Positions 12,459 to 21,026 are shown, numbered from the stretch's first letter. The stretch is DNA of 64,000 bases from Catellatospora sp. KI3 (GCF_029948125.1 NZ_JASAMB010000002.1:186001-250000); one strand, 5' to 3'. The notes: generated from the sequence alone by a model not told the origin. A program made the numbers and translations.

Positions 12459-12501
12459 GACCCGTCCCCGTCCCCCGTGGCGGCGCCGGTATCTGAGGCG
12501 C

Positions 12502-12852
12502 TCACAGCCGATCCACCAGGACCTCGACCAGGCCGCCCTCGCACCGCACCGGGTAGGTCGGCACGAGCACGCCCGGCAGGTCCAGGCACTCGCCGGTACG
12601 CAGGTCGTAGACCTGCTTGTGCAGCGGGGAGGCGACCGTCGGCACGCCGCCGCGGTCACCGACGATGCCGCGCGACATCACCTGGGCGCCGCCGATCGGG
12701 TCGCGGTTGCCCAGCGCGTACAGGTCGCCGTCGTAGGTTCGGAAGATCGCGACCTGGACGCCGTCGACGAGTGCGGCCACGCCGCGCTCGGGCAGCAGCC
12801 GGTCGTATGCGCACACCGTGGTCCAGTACGCGGTCGAGGTCGTGATGGTCAC
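12502..12852 (-). CDS. nirD: Nitrite reductase (NADH) small subunit NirD
   Basis: 116-residue Rieske-fold subunit of assimilatory NADH-nitrite reductase. ALGNRDPIGGAQVMSRGIVG and ASPLHKQVYDL match NirD. It lacks the C-x-H/C-x2-H cluster ligands of true Rieske proteins, as is normal for NirD. The GTG start at 12852 has GGAGG upstream and overlaps the nirB stop (GTGA at 12849-12852). Confidence 0.92.
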   Translation of the reverse strand: MTITTSTAYWTTVCAYDRLLPERGVAALVDGVQVAIFRTYDGDLYALGNRDPIGGAQVMSRGIVGDRGGVPTVASPLHKQVYDLRTGECLDLPGVLVPTYPVRCEGGLVEVLVDRL

Positions 12853-15344
12853 CGGGCACCTCCGATGGTGACGGGCACCGGGCCCTGGCGCGTCGGGACG
12901 TTCTGCCCGCGCTCGACCTCGAACTTGATGTCCGGGTCGGGGGTGTCCGGTGCGTTGACGAACGAGACGAAGCGGGCCAGGCGGTCCGGGTCGTCCAGGG
13001 TGGCCCGCCACTCGTCGGCGTACGCCGTGACGTGCTGGGCCATCTGCGCGTCCAGTTCGGCGCACAGCCCGAGCGAGTCGTCCACGATGACGTCGCGCAG
13101 GTGGTCGAGGCCGCCGTCCATCGCTTCCAGCCACGCTGAGGTGCGCTGGAGGCGGTCGGCGGTGCGGATGTAGTACATGAGGAACCGGTCGATGTAGCGG
13201 ACCAGGTCCTGCGTCGACAGGTCGGTGAGGAACAGGTCGGCGTGGCGCGGGCGGAAGCCGCCGTTGCCGGCGACGTACAGGTTCCAGCCGTTCTCGGTGG
13301 CGATGATGCCGAAGTCCTTGCTGCGGGCCTCGGCGCACTCGCGGGCGCAGCCGCTGACCGCGGACTTGAGCTTGTGCGGGGCGCGCAGGCCCCGGTAGCG
13401 CAGCTCCAGGTCGATGGCCAGGCCGACCGAGTCCTGCACGCCGTACCGACACCAGGTCTCGCCGACGCAGCTCTTCACGGTGCGCAGCGCCTTGCCGTAC
13501 GCGTGGCCGGACTCGAACCCGGCGTCGACCAGCCGCTGCCAGATGACCGGCAGCTGCTCGACGCGGGCGCCGAACAGGTCGATCCGCTGCCCACCGGTGA
13601 TCTTCGTGTACAGCCCGAAGTCCCGCGCCACCTCGCCGATCACGATCAGCTTCTCCGGCGTGATCTCGCCACCCGGGATGCGCGGCACCACCGAGTACGT
13701 CCCGTCCCGCTGGATGTTGGCCAGGAAGTGGTCGTTGGTGTCCTGCAGCGCCGCCTGCTCGCCGTCGAGGATGTAGCCGGGGTTGGTGGTGGCCAGGATC
13801 GAGGCGATCGCGGGCTTGCAGATGTCGCAGCCGCGGCCGCTGCCGTACTCGCTCACCAGCTCCGAGAACGAGGTGACCCGGCGCACCCGGATGATGTCGA
13901 ACAGCTCCTGCCGCGAGTACGTGAAGTGCTCGCACAGTGCCTTGCTCTGCGCCACCCCGCCCGCCGCGAGCAGCTGCTTGAGCAGCGGGATGCAGGAGCC
14001 GCAGCCGGTGCCGGCCTTGGTGCACGTCTTCAGCCCGGCCACGTCGGCGCAGCCGCCCGCGATCGCGTCGGTGACGTGGTCCTTGGTGACCGCGTGGCAG
14101 GAGCAGACCTGCGCGGTGCCGGGCAGGTCCATCTTGGCGCCGCCCTCACCGGCGGGGGCCAGCATCGCCAGCGGCGCGGCGGGCAGCGGCCCGCCGAGGC
14201 TGGCCCGCAGCGTCGGGTACGCGCTGGCGTCGCCGACGAGGATGCCGCCGAGCAGGGTCTTCGCGTCGTCGGTGAGCAGCAGCTTCGCGTAGACGCCGGT
14301 GACCTGGTCGGTGACGACCACGTCCAGGCCGGGCGCGAACGGGGCGCCGAAGCTGGCCACGTCGACGCCGAGCAGCTTGAGCTTGGTGGAGGTGTCCGGC
14401 AGCGCCATCTTCGACTCGCCGCCGGTGAGCCGGTCGGCGACCACCTCGGCCATCGCGTAGCCGGGCGCGACCAGGCCGTAGCAGACCCCGTCGCCGCCCG
14501 CGACGCTCAGCGAGGCGCACTCGCCGATGGCCCAGATCGCCGGGTCGGCGGTCGCGCAGGCGTCGTCGACCAGGAAGCCGCCGCGCGGCCCCTTGGCCAG
14601 CCCGGCCGCCTCGGCCAGCTCGTCGCGCGGCCGGATGCCCGCGGCCACCACGACCACGTCCACGGCCAGCTCGCCGCCGTCGTTGAAGCGCATCCTGGTG
14701 ACGCCGTCCGGGCCGCCCTCCAGGCCCGCGCAGCCGCGCGCGGTGTGCACGGTGACGCCGAGCCCTTCGATGTGGCGCTTCAGCACGGCGCCACCGCCCT
14801 CGTCGACCTGCAGCGGCATCAGCCGGGGCGCGAACTCGACCACGTGGGTCTCCAGGCCCAGCAGGCGCAGCGCGTTGGCCGCCTCCAGGCCGAGCAGGCC
14901 CCCGCCGAGCACCGCGCCGACGCGGCGGCCGTTCGCGGTGGACCACTCCTTGAGCTGCTCCAGGTCCTCGATCGTGCGGTAGACGAAGACGCCGGGCAGG
15001 TCCGACCCGGAGATCGGGGGTACGAAGGCGCGCGAGCCGGTGGCCAGCACCAGCACGTCGTACGGCGTCTCGCCGGCCGGGGTCGACACGACGCGGCGGT
15101 CGCGGTCGATCGCGGTCACCGGCTGGCCCAGGCGCAGCTCGACCCCGGCGGGTGCCCCGCCCAGGTCCAGGTCGGCGGCGTCGTACGAATCGAACCAGGC
15201 CGACAGGCGCACCCGGTCGTAGGCGGGGCGGTCCTCCTCGGCCAGGACCGTCACGGTCCAGCCGTCGGGGCCGCGATCGGCGAAGGCCTCCAGGAATCGC
15301 TGTGCCACCATGCCGTGGCCTGCGACGACAAGATTTCTGCTCAT
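12849..15344 (-). CDS. nirB: Nitrite reductase (NADH) large subunit NirB
   Basis: 831-residue cytoplasmic enzyme that reduces nitrite to ammonium. Domains in order: FAD/NAD(P)-dependent oxidoreductase (LVVAGHGMVAQRFLEA; VLATGSRAFVPP), a BFD-like [2Fe-2S] domain (CSCHAV ... CTKAGTGCGSC), and sulfite/nitrite reductase halves with sirohaem/[4Fe-4S] cysteines in CVGETWC and SGCARECAEARSKD. The ATG at 15344 has GGAGG upstream and gives the standard MSRNLVVAGHG beginning. Operon with nirD and nnaR. Probably controlled by GlnR/NnaR; a candidate site lies upstream of the preceding small gene. Confidence 0.96.
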   Translation of the reverse strand: MSRNLVVAGHGMVAQRFLEAFADRGPDGWTVTVLAEEDRPAYDRVRLSAWFDSYDAADLDLGGAPAGVELRLGQPVTAIDRDRRVVSTPAGETPYDVLVLATGSRAFVPPISGSDLPGVFVYRTIEDLEQLKEWSTANGRRVGAVLGGGLLGLEAANALRLLGLETHVVEFAPRLMPLQVDEGGGAVLKRHIEGLGVTVHTARGCAGLEGGPDGVTRMRFNDGGELAVDVVVVAAGIRPRDELAEAAGLAKGPRGGFLVDDACATADPAIWAIGECASLSVAGGDGVCYGLVAPGYAMAEVVADRLTGGESKMALPDTSTKLKLLGVDVASFGAPFAPGLDVVVTDQVTGVYAKLLLTDDAKTLLGGILVGDASAYPTLRASLGGPLPAAPLAMLAPAGEGGAKMDLPGTAQVCSCHAVTKDHVTDAIAGGCADVAGLKTCTKAGTGCGSCIPLLKQLLAAGGVAQSKALCEHFTYSRQELFDIIRVRRVTSFSELVSEYGSGRGCDICKPAIASILATTNPGYILDGEQAALQDTNDHFLANIQRDGTYSVVPRIPGGEITPEKLIVIGEVARDFGLYTKITGGQRIDLFGARVEQLPVIWQRLVDAGFESGHAYGKALRTVKSCVGETWCRYGVQDSVGLAIDLELRYRGLRAPHKLKSAVSGCARECAEARSKDFGIIATENGWNLYVAGNGGFRPRHADLFLTDLSTQDLVRYIDRFLMYYIRTADRLQRTSAWLEAMDGGLDHLRDVIVDDSLGLCAELDAQMAQHVTAYADEWRATLDDPDRLARFVSFVNAPDTPDPDIKFEVERGQNVPTRQGPVPVTIGGAR

Positions 15345-15487
15345 GCGGACACCTCCACGCTCTCTGCGGGGGACAGCCACGTCATCCAGCAGCCGACCGC
15401 GTCCTTGCGTCCGGGGCGGCTGGCGGTGGCACGGTTAGCGCCGACGGCGCGGGCCCTGGTTCGGGCCGGGAAGGGGCAGCGCATGGG

Positions 15488-16033
15488 TCACCGGCTCGAT
15501 TGCCGGGAGGCGGTGCCGACGGGGGAGGTCCGGTGCTCGACCGCGACGAGGCGGGTGCGACCGGTGGAGGAGGGGACGGATGCGACGAGGAGCCGCGACG
15601 CGCCTGCCCGGTCCGCCGGTGGGCAGGACATGGACCCGTCTTTACCGGCGTCCACCCGCTCCCACGTGACGCCGACGAAGTCCGCCGCTCCACCAGCGGT
15701 GGCGCGCCGCAGCTCCTCGAAGACGGCGTACGGTGCCGCGGGAGACCCGCGGAACCGTACGCCTCCGATGTCGGCGGTGCCGCCATCGGTGTGGCCGAGC
15801 CGGGAGGCCAGCTCGGCCGACACCGCCGGATCCGTCCCTACCCCCGGCGGTGGCTTGCGGGCGGCGCCGCGCTCTCGCGCCGCACCGTCCAATGTGGTCA
15901 TTGTGCCATCTGCTGCAACCCATTGGGCCACAGGTGGGGCCGTATCTACTATGGCGAGCGTCTCACCCTGTCGGAATCCTGACGCTGGAGCCGCCGCGGG
16001 GGCGGCGGTAGCGGTAGGGGTGGGTGCGACCAT
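15488..16033 (-). CDS. Hypothetical protein upstream of nirB
   Basis: 181 residues from an ATG at 16033 with AGGA upstream. Ala/Pro-rich N-terminus, then a more ordinary composition (GGVRFRGSPAAPYAVFEELR; DFVGVTWERVDAGKDGS). No signal peptide, membrane helix or known motif was recognised. Codon third positions are mostly G/C, though weaker than in nirB. It ends 143 bp before nirB on the same strand. A competing frame at 15382-15786 looks less natural. Whether it is translated is uncertain. Confidence 0.5.
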   Translation of the reverse strand: MVAPTPTATAAPAAAPASGFRQGETLAIVDTAPPVAQWVAADGTMTTLDGAARERGAARKPPPGVGTDPAVSAELASRLGHTDGGTADIGGVRFRGSPAAPYAVFEELRRATAGGAADFVGVTWERVDAGKDGSMSCPPADRAGASRLLVASVPSSTGRTRLVAVEHRTSPVGTASRQSSR

Positions 16034-16328
16034 GTGCGAAATCCTGAGGTCTGGGGGTTTCGCTCCCGGGTCCCGTATGTTTCGAACCTGCTAAGTCCCA
16101 CGCACGTTGTGTCCGTCCACCCTGTTGGTCGACCATCGATCGATGGACCGGCAGGTCCGGCCAGGTGAGTGGAGTGGCATGGCCGGTCGGTGGATTACCC
16201 CACCGAGGTGCTAACGGTTACGATGGCGTCACACTGCGTAAATGTGCTCAGAAGTAGGCATTCTCACTCACCTACGTGGCACGAAGAACAGGATGACTGA
16301 TGGTCACACCGGGCGTAATCTGATCGGC
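16034..16328. promoter_or_regulatory. Divergent intergenic region with GlnR-like half-sites
   Basis: No gene is seen in this 295-bp gap between the minus-strand hypothetical/nir genes and the plus-strand toxin-antitoxin pair. GTTAC-N6-GTCAC at 16217-16232 resembles the a-site spacing of actinobacterial GlnR boxes (gTnAC-N6-GaAAC). It could serve the nir side, about 185 bp from the hypothetical gene, or be chance. A self-complementary ATCGATCGAT occurs near 16135-16145. Confidence 0.3.
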
Positions 16329-16589
16329 ATGACTGCCAAAGTAACCCTGTCCTTCGCGGACGAGACGATTGAAGAGGCGCGCCGATACGCAGAGCGCGAC
16401 GGATTGTCACTGTCGGCCTGGATGGATCAGGCCGCCCGGGAGAAAGCACTCCGGGAGCTGTTCACCGCCCACGCGGACGTCGTCCGCCGGGCCGGGATAG
16501 ACCGCCTGGAGAAGAACGCGCTGGACGACGAGCGCGAAGTGGAGCTGGTACGCCTGGAATTGTCAGGACGGGGGCGGCGTGCTGCGTAG
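16329..16589 (+). CDS. Antitoxin of a MazEF/PemIK-type pair
   Basis: 86 residues with an N-terminal ribbon-helix-helix-like segment (KVTLSFADETIEEARRYAER, then GLSLSAWMDQAAREKA) and an acidic, helical C-terminal tail (EKNALDDEREVELVRLEL) suited to wrapping a toxin. The ATG at 16329 is chosen because the RHH begins there; in-frame ATGs upstream (e.g. 16242) add unrelated residues. It overlaps the toxin gene by 11 bases. Such antitoxins bind both the toxin and their own promoter. Confidence 0.8.
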   Translation: MTAKVTLSFADETIEEARRYAERDGLSLSAWMDQAAREKALRELFTAHADVVRRAGIDRLEKNALDDEREVELVRLELSGRGRRAA

Positions 16590-16872
16590 AGGCGAGATCT
16601 GGCGCATCGACGGAGCCCGGGAGCGGCTCGGGCTGGTGATCAGCTCGGATGTGTACAACAGCACCGACGTGCCCATCGTGATCGTGGCCGAGGTGGTCGA
16701 GGAGGAGGAACTCCGCGACTCCCCGCTGGCCGTACCCATGGGCGAACTGGTCATCATGCCCGACCGGGTTTCGTCACCGATGAAGAAGTGGTTCACGGAC
16801 ATGGTCGATGTCGCCGACACCGACACCATGCGCAGGGTCGGTCGAGCACTGCGCATCATCCAGGACCTCTAG
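16579..16872 (+). CDS. PemK/MazF-family toxin (endoribonuclease)
   Basis: 97 residues starting with MLRRGEIWRIDG, the typical RRGEIW opening of MazF/PemK toxins, followed by LGLVISSDVYNS, PIVIVAEVV and the C-terminal MRRVGRALRIIQDL. MazF toxins cleave mRNA at short sequence motifs. The GTG start lies within the antitoxin's end, as usual for translationally coupled toxin-antitoxin operons. Its stop shares the CTAG at 16869-16872 with the convergent MarR gene. It resembles an acquired module in the nitrate region. Confidence 0.85.
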   Translation: MLRRGEIWRIDGARERLGLVISSDVYNSTDVPIVIVAEVVEEEELRDSPLAVPMGELVIMPDRVSSPMKKWFTDMVDVADTDTMRRVGRALRIIQDL

Positions 16873-17387
16873 CACTCCTCGGTGTCGCCGCAAGCCTCCG
16901 CTTCCTTGGGGCAGGCCTCCCGCATCATCGTGTGCAGCGGCTCGAACAGCTCGGTCAACGTGGCGAGCTGCGCGGGCGTCAGCCGGTCGATGAAGATCGC
17001 CCGGACCAGCGCCACATGATGCGGGGCCACCCTCTGGATGGTCTCCCAGCCCTGCTCGGTGAGCACGGCGTACTGGCCGCGCCGGTCGTCGGCGCAGCTC
17101 TCCCGGCGGACCAGGCCCGACCGCTCCATCCGGGTGATCTGGTGCGACAGCCGGCTCTTCTCCAGCAGCATCGACTGGGACAGCTCGGACATGCGCATCC
17201 GCCGGCCCGGCGCCTCGGACAGGCTCACCAGCACGCCGTAGTCGGTGCCCGAGAGGCCGTGCTGCGCCATTCCGCGCTCCAGCTCCGCGGTCACGAGCTT
17301 GGAGGTGTAGATGAAAGCGCGCCAGGCGGCTTGCTCGGGCTCGGTCAGCCAGTTGGCGTTCGTCGTCGGGGTAGCGGTCGTCGCCAT
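16869..17387 (-). CDS. MarR-family transcriptional regulator
   Basis: 172-residue winged-helix regulator. GTDYGVLVSLSEAPGRRMRM, SELSQSMLLEKSRLSHQITR and GLVRRESCADDRRGQYAVLT are the MarR helix-turn-helix and wing, with the DxRG element (DDRRG). The C-terminus is Cys-rich (ACPKEAEACGDTEEC), which could be redox- or metal-sensitive (inference). The ATG at 17387 follows GGTGGAG; a GTG three codons upstream is possible. It lies 53 bp downstream of the nitroreductase on the same strand, with a strong hairpin between. Likely regulates that gene or itself. Confidence 0.88.
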   Translation of the reverse strand: MATTATPTTNANWLTEPEQAAWRAFIYTSKLVTAELERGMAQHGLSGTDYGVLVSLSEAPGRRMRMSELSQSMLLEKSRLSHQITRMERSGLVRRESCADDRRGQYAVLTEQGWETIQRVAPHHVALVRAIFIDRLTPAQLATLTELFEPLHTMMREACPKEAEACGDTEEC

Positions 17388-17400
17388 GTACTCCACCCTA

Positions 17401-17429
17401 GAGGGGTGAGGGCCTTACCCTCACCCCTC
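17401..17429. terminator. Perfect 12-bp inverted repeat between nitroreductase and MarR genes
   Basis: GAGGGGTGAGGG and CCCTCACCCCTC pair perfectly around a 5-base loop. It lies 11 bp after the nitroreductase stop and 13 bp before the MarR start. It may be an intercistronic terminator/attenuator, or an operator bound by the MarR protein. Confidence 0.6.
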
Positions 17430-17440
17430 GTCCGTTCGGA

Positions 17441-18034
17441 TCAGGCCGTCGTTACGACATCGTCGTAGTCCAGCCGCGGGCTGCGGTCGAACCACGCGTT
17501 CTCGCCCGGCTTGCCGATGTTGACCACGGCCAGCACCTTGTGCGCGCCGTCGGGGAAGAAGTCCTTGTTGACGCCCTCGGCGTCGTAGCCGGTCATCGGG
17601 CCGGCGGCCAGGCCGGCCGCGCGCACGCCCAGGATGAAGTAGCCCACCTGCAGCGCCCCGTTGAACCGGGCGACCTCGGCGCGGGTCGCGTCGTCGCCGG
17701 TGAACCAGTCGCGCACGCCCGGCACGTGCGGGAAGGTGCGGTGGAACTCGTCGTGGAAGTCGGTGTCGGCGGCGAGGATCGCGGTCAGCGGGGCCGCGGC
17801 GGTCTTGGCCTTGTTGCCGTCGCCCAGCCGCTCGACCAGGCGGGCGCGGGCCTCGGCCGAGCGCACCAGCACGACCCGCAGCGGCTGCATGTTCAGCGAG
17901 GTGGGGGCGTACTTGACCAGGTCGTAGATGGCGCGCACCTGCTCGTCGGTCACCGGCTCGTCGGTGAACGTGTTGGCGGTGCGGGCGCTGCGGAACAGCA
18001 GATCCTGGGCCTGCTGGTCGAGAACGAGCGACAT
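17441..18034 (-). CDS. Nitroreductase-family protein, RutE/HadB-like
   Basis: 197-residue FMN-dependent reductase. KYAPTSLNMQPLRVVLVR is the FMN-binding region, and GLAAGPMTGYDAEGVNKDFF and VVNIGKPGENAWFDRSPRL match the malonic-semialdehyde-reductase (RutE) branch. The ATG at 18034 has GGAGGAAA upstream. No other pyrimidine-catabolism (rut) gene is near, so substrate assignment is weak. The MarR neighbour suggests inducible quinone or nitro-compound reduction. Confidence 0.85.
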   Translation of the reverse strand: MSLVLDQQAQDLLFRSARTANTFTDEPVTDEQVRAIYDLVKYAPTSLNMQPLRVVLVRSAEARARLVERLGDGNKAKTAAAPLTAILAADTDFHDEFHRTFPHVPGVRDWFTGDDATRAEVARFNGALQVGYFILGVRAAGLAAGPMTGYDAEGVNKDFFPDGAHKVLAVVNIGKPGENAWFDRSPRLDYDDVVTTA

Positions 18035-18210
18035 CTGTCTTTCCTCCGAAGTCAGTCTGCGGCTGTGAGCAGCCACTGGTGCCAACTTTGGTGAAGATTC
18101 AACTATTCCGCAAGCCTCGGGGGTGTGTCGGTCGCCACTGTTGGTATACCGCAACGTCACCCCTGGCCCCGAAGCGGACCCCCGTCCTGCCGCCCCGCGT
18201 CCGGCTTGGA

Positions 18211-18275
18211 ATCGACGCTGGCCTATCCAGAAGACGAATCTTGGAAATCCGTCTTCTGGATAGGCCAGCGTCAAT
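18211..18275. repeat. Family 2 palindromic repeat, copy F (65 bp)
   Basis: 25-nt arms (GACGCTGGCCTATCCAGAAG inside the left arm) with one mismatch around a 15-nt centre. It is flanked by a G-rich tract (18280-18322 on the plus strand) that separates it from the narK stop. The flanks CCGCCCCGC and GCGGGGCGG extend the dyad. It lies downstream of narK and upstream of the nitroreductase gene; nothing else was seen in 18035-18328. Confidence 0.9.
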
Positions 18276-18328
18276 AGAAAGGCGGGGCGGGGGGCGGGGC
18301 GGGGGGCGGGGCGGGGCTGGTGGAGGGG

Positions 18329-19672
18329 TCAGATGCCGGCGTGGGCCAGGCTGGGGGCCTGGGTGGCCAGGACGCGCTTGCGCAGGTAGCACCACCAGGT
18401 GACGGCCAGGCAGACGCCGTACAGCACGGCGAACCAGGTGAAGGCGGTGCTGATGCCGCCGGTCGCCTTGATCGAGTCGCTGATCGCCCGGGGCAGGTAG
18501 AAGCCGCCCACCGCGCCGATCGCCCCCGCGATACCGAGGGTCGCCGCCGACTCCCGCTTGGCGGTGGCCAGGTCGGGCGAGGTCGCCGCGAAGATCGCCG
18601 GGATCATCCGGTACGTCGACCCGTTGCCCGCCCCCGCCGCGGCGAACAGGAACAGGAACGAGGTCAGGAACAGCGCCATGCTGTGTCGCGACACCGACGT
18701 GACCACGCCGTACGAGCCGAGCCCCATCAGGATGTAGCAGGTGGCGGTGACCCTCGCCCCGCCCGTCCGGTCGGCCAGCCAGCCGCCCAGCGGCCGGGTG
18801 AGCGAGCCGATCAGCGGCCCGGCGAAGGCCAGCGTGACGGTGGCCGCACCGACGTGCGCCACCGGCGCCTCGGGGAACTGCAGCTTGAGCACCAGCGGGA
18901 AGGCGGCGGAGTAGCCGAGGAACGAGCCGAAGGTCCCGATGTACAGGAACGACATGATCCAGGTGTGCGCCCGCTTGACCGTGGCGAACTGGGCCTTCAG
19001 CGGTGAGCGGGCCACGGCGAGGTTGTTCATGAACAGCCGGGCGCAGACCGCGGCCGCCAGCACCAGCGGCACCCACATCAGCCCGCCGTAGACGAGGCCG
19101 GCCGAGAGGACGATCGGCACGATCAGCTGCATGGTGCTGATGCCGATGTTGCCGCCCGCGGCGTTGAGGCCCAGCGCCACGCCCTTCTCCTTCTCCGGGA
19201 AGAAGAAGGAGATGTTGGTCATGGAGGAGGCGAAGTTGCCGCCGCCCAGACCGGCGGTCGCGGCCAGGGCCAGGACCACCCAGTACGCGGGCTTCGCGGT
19301 CACCGCGAAGATCAGCCCGGCCAGCGGGATCAGCAGCAGCACCGCGCTGATCGAGGTCCAGGTCCGGCCGCCGAACCGGGTGACCGCGAAGGTGTACGGC
19401 AGCCGCATCAGCGCGCCGATCAGGTTCGGCAGCGCCACCAGCCAGAACTTCTGGTCCACCGTGTAGGGGAACTGGGCGGCGGGCAGGGCCACCACCACGA
19501 CGCTCCAGAGCGTCCACACGGAGAAGCCCAGGTGCTCGGCGAAGATCGAGAAGATCAGGTTGCGGCGCGCGACCCTGCGGCCGGTGGACGCCCAAAACTC
19601 GGGGTTCTCGGGGTCCCAGTGACTGAGTGCGGCGGCGCGGGCCGGGGCGGGCGCCGGGGCAATGGCGGTCAT
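18329..19672 (-). CDS. narK: Nitrate/nitrite transporter NarK (NNP family, MFS)
   Basis: 447-residue major-facilitator transporter with about 12 membrane helices. The nitrate-signature region GGGNFASSMTNISFFFPEKE and, after KGVA, LGLNAAGGNIGISTMQLI is intact, as is a second Gly-rich motif (GAGNGSTYRMIPAIF). It imports nitrate and/or nitrite, feeding NirBD. No nitrate reductase gene is in the window. A GlnR-like box lies about 35 bp upstream of the start. Start ATG at 19672. Confidence 0.94.
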   Translation of the reverse strand: MTAIAPAPAPARAAALSHWDPENPEFWASTGRRVARRNLIFSIFAEHLGFSVWTLWSVVVVALPAAQFPYTVDQKFWLVALPNLIGALMRLPYTFAVTRFGGRTWTSISAVLLLIPLAGLIFAVTAKPAYWVVLALAATAGLGGGNFASSMTNISFFFPEKEKGVALGLNAAGGNIGISTMQLIVPIVLSAGLVYGGLMWVPLVLAAAVCARLFMNNLAVARSPLKAQFATVKRAHTWIMSFLYIGTFGSFLGYSAAFPLVLKLQFPEAPVAHVGAATVTLAFAGPLIGSLTRPLGGWLADRTGGARVTATCYILMGLGSYGVVTSVSRHSMALFLTSFLFLFAAAGAGNGSTYRMIPAIFAATSPDLATAKRESAATLGIAGAIGAVGGFYLPRAISDSIKATGGISTAFTWFAVLYGVCLAVTWWCYLRKRVLATQAPSLAHAGI

Positions 19673-19706
19673 GGCGATGAAGTTACGGACGTGTGATTGC
19701 CGTGTT

Positions 19707-19722
19707 GTTCCGCCGCGGTAAC
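19707..19722. promoter_or_regulatory. Candidate GlnR binding site upstream of narK
   Basis: On the minus strand the sequence is GTTAC-N6-GGAAC, close to the GlnR consensus gTnAC-N6-GaAAC, 35 bp from the narK start. The nitrogen role of narK makes this plausible; only one site pair is clear. Confidence 0.4.
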
Positions 19723-19822
19723 CGCGGATGTGAACCCCGCCGCACCTTGGCCGGTCGGGTGCTGTGAAGACAGGCCGCTAAAACGGACATCAGGACCGGT
19801 AACACAGCAGGGCAGGCCCGTT

Positions 19823-19852
19823 TTGACCGGCCCCAGGGGCAACGGGTATCGT
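19823..19852 (+). promoter_or_regulatory. Candidate promoter of rplM-rpsI
   Basis: TTGACC (19823-19828) and TATCGT (19847-19852) are spaced by 18 bp, leaving a leader of about 160 nt before rplM. No gene is seen in the 19673-20019 gap. The leader contains GACCCGTTCGTGGTCGG, which could form a weak stem. Confidence 0.45.
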
Positions 19853-20019
19853 TAGCGGCTGTTGTGCGAGAGGTGGCGCCGAGCCGGTATCCCTGATGCT
19901 CAGGTAGGCTTGTCGTTCGCGCGCCGACCCGTTCGTGGTCGGCCGGAATCGCAGAATCCGTTGGTCGTGGGCAGTTACGCCCGCGGTCACACAGACCTAC
20001 GACGAGACAAGGTAGACCT

Positions 20020-20463
20020 GTGCGTACGTACAGCCCGAAGCCGGGTGAGATCGAGCGTCAGTGGCACGTTATCGACGCTTCTGACGTCGTGCTGGGCCGG
20101 CTCGCCACCCACACCGCCAACCTCCTGCGCGGTAAGCACAAGCCGACTTTCGCGCCGCACGTCGACACCGGCGACTTTGTGATCATCATCAACGCCGGCA
20201 AGGTGGCGCTGACCGGTAACAAGCGCGCGACCAAGATCGCTTACCGGCACTCCGGTTACCCGGGTGGTCTGAAGCAGGTCGGCTACGAGGAGCTGCTGAC
20301 CAAGCGCCCCGAGAAGGCGATCGAGCTGGCCGTGAAGGGCATGATCCCCCACAACAAGCTGGGCCGTCAGATTCTGTCGAAGCTGAAGGTCTACGCTGGC
20401 GCGGAGCACCCGCACGCGGCGCAGCAGCCCGTGCCGTTCGAGATCAAGCAGATCGCGCAGTGA
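20020..20463 (+). CDS. rplM: 50S ribosomal protein L13
   Basis: 147-residue L13, an early-assembly large-subunit protein. [47 protein letters not shown] and [11 protein letters not shown] are family hallmarks. GTG start; its stop overlaps a GTG in the rpsI leader. First gene of the classic rplM-rpsI operon. Confidence 0.98.
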   Translation: MRTYSPKPGEIERQWHVIDASDVVLGRLATHTANLLRGKHKPTFAPHVDTGDFVIIINAGKVALTGNKRATKIAYRHSGYPGGLKQVGYEELLTKRPEKAIELAVKGMIPHNKLGRQILSKLKVYAGAEHPHAAQQPVPFEIKQIAQ

Positions 20464-20483
20464 GCGCGGACGAAGGAATCACC

Positions 20484-20966
20484 ATGACCGACACTTCTGT
20501 GCCGACCCAGGCCGATGTCGAGGCTGAGGCCTCGGTCGTCGTCGCCGCGAAGGTCCAGGCCACCCCGAAGTTCAAGGGTGACCGGCCGATCCAGACCGTG
20601 GGCCGCCGCAAGGAGGCCATCGTCCGGGTGCGTCTGCTCCCCGGCACCGGCAAGATCACGTGCAACGGCCGCGAGCTGGAGAAGTACTTCCCCAGCAAGG
20701 TCGCGCAGCAGTCGGTGCGTGAGCCGCTGGTGACCGCCGAGAAGAACGAGACCCTCGACGTGGTCGCCAACCTGCGTGGCGGCGGCATCACCGGTCAGGC
20801 CGGCGCGCTGCGCCTGGCCATCGCCCGGGCGCTGTGCGAGCTCGACCTCGACGACCGCCCCGCGCTGAAGAAGGCCGGCTTCCTGACCCGTGACGCTCGG
20901 GTCAAGGAGAGCAAGAAGTACGGTCTCAAGAAGGCCCGTAAGGCCCCGCAGTACTCCAAGCGTTGA
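20484..20966 (+). CDS. rpsI: 30S ribosomal protein S9
   Basis: 160 residues with an acidic/Ala-rich N-terminal extension of about 30 residues typical of actinobacterial S9. The conserved core follows ([40 protein letters not shown]) and the basic tail ends KAPQYSKR, which reaches the P-site tRNA. The ATG at 20484 is preferred because AAGGA lies six bases upstream; a GTG at 20460 overlapping the rplM stop is possible. Confidence 0.97.
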   Translation: MTDTSVPTQADVEAEASVVVAAKVQATPKFKGDRPIQTVGRRKEAIVRVRLLPGTGKITCNGRELEKYFPSKVAQQSVREPLVTAEKNETLDVVANLRGGGITGQAGALRLAIARALCELDLDDRPALKKAGFLTRDARVKESKKYGLKKARKAPQYSKR

Positions 20967-20978
20967 TCTATCTTCGCT

Positions 20979-21026
20979 GAACGGCCGGGCACGCTGCTGC
21001 ACGACAGCTGGCGTGTCCGGCCGTTC
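20979..21026 (+). terminator. Intrinsic-type terminator after rpsI
   Basis: A long stem pairs GAACGGCCGGGCACGC with GCGTGTCCGGCCGTTC, followed by GCTTTCCCC. It lies 12 bp after the rpsI stop and before glmM. Confidence 0.8.

Noticed and set aside
12502-12852. Broken Rieske protein (missing cluster ligands)
   Set aside because: NirD subunits normally lack the [2Fe-2S] ligands, so nothing is broken.
13242-16094. 950-codon plus-strand open frame opposite nirB
   Set aside because: nirB is unambiguous on the other strand; the plus translation is repetitive V/G/A/R/Q without motifs.
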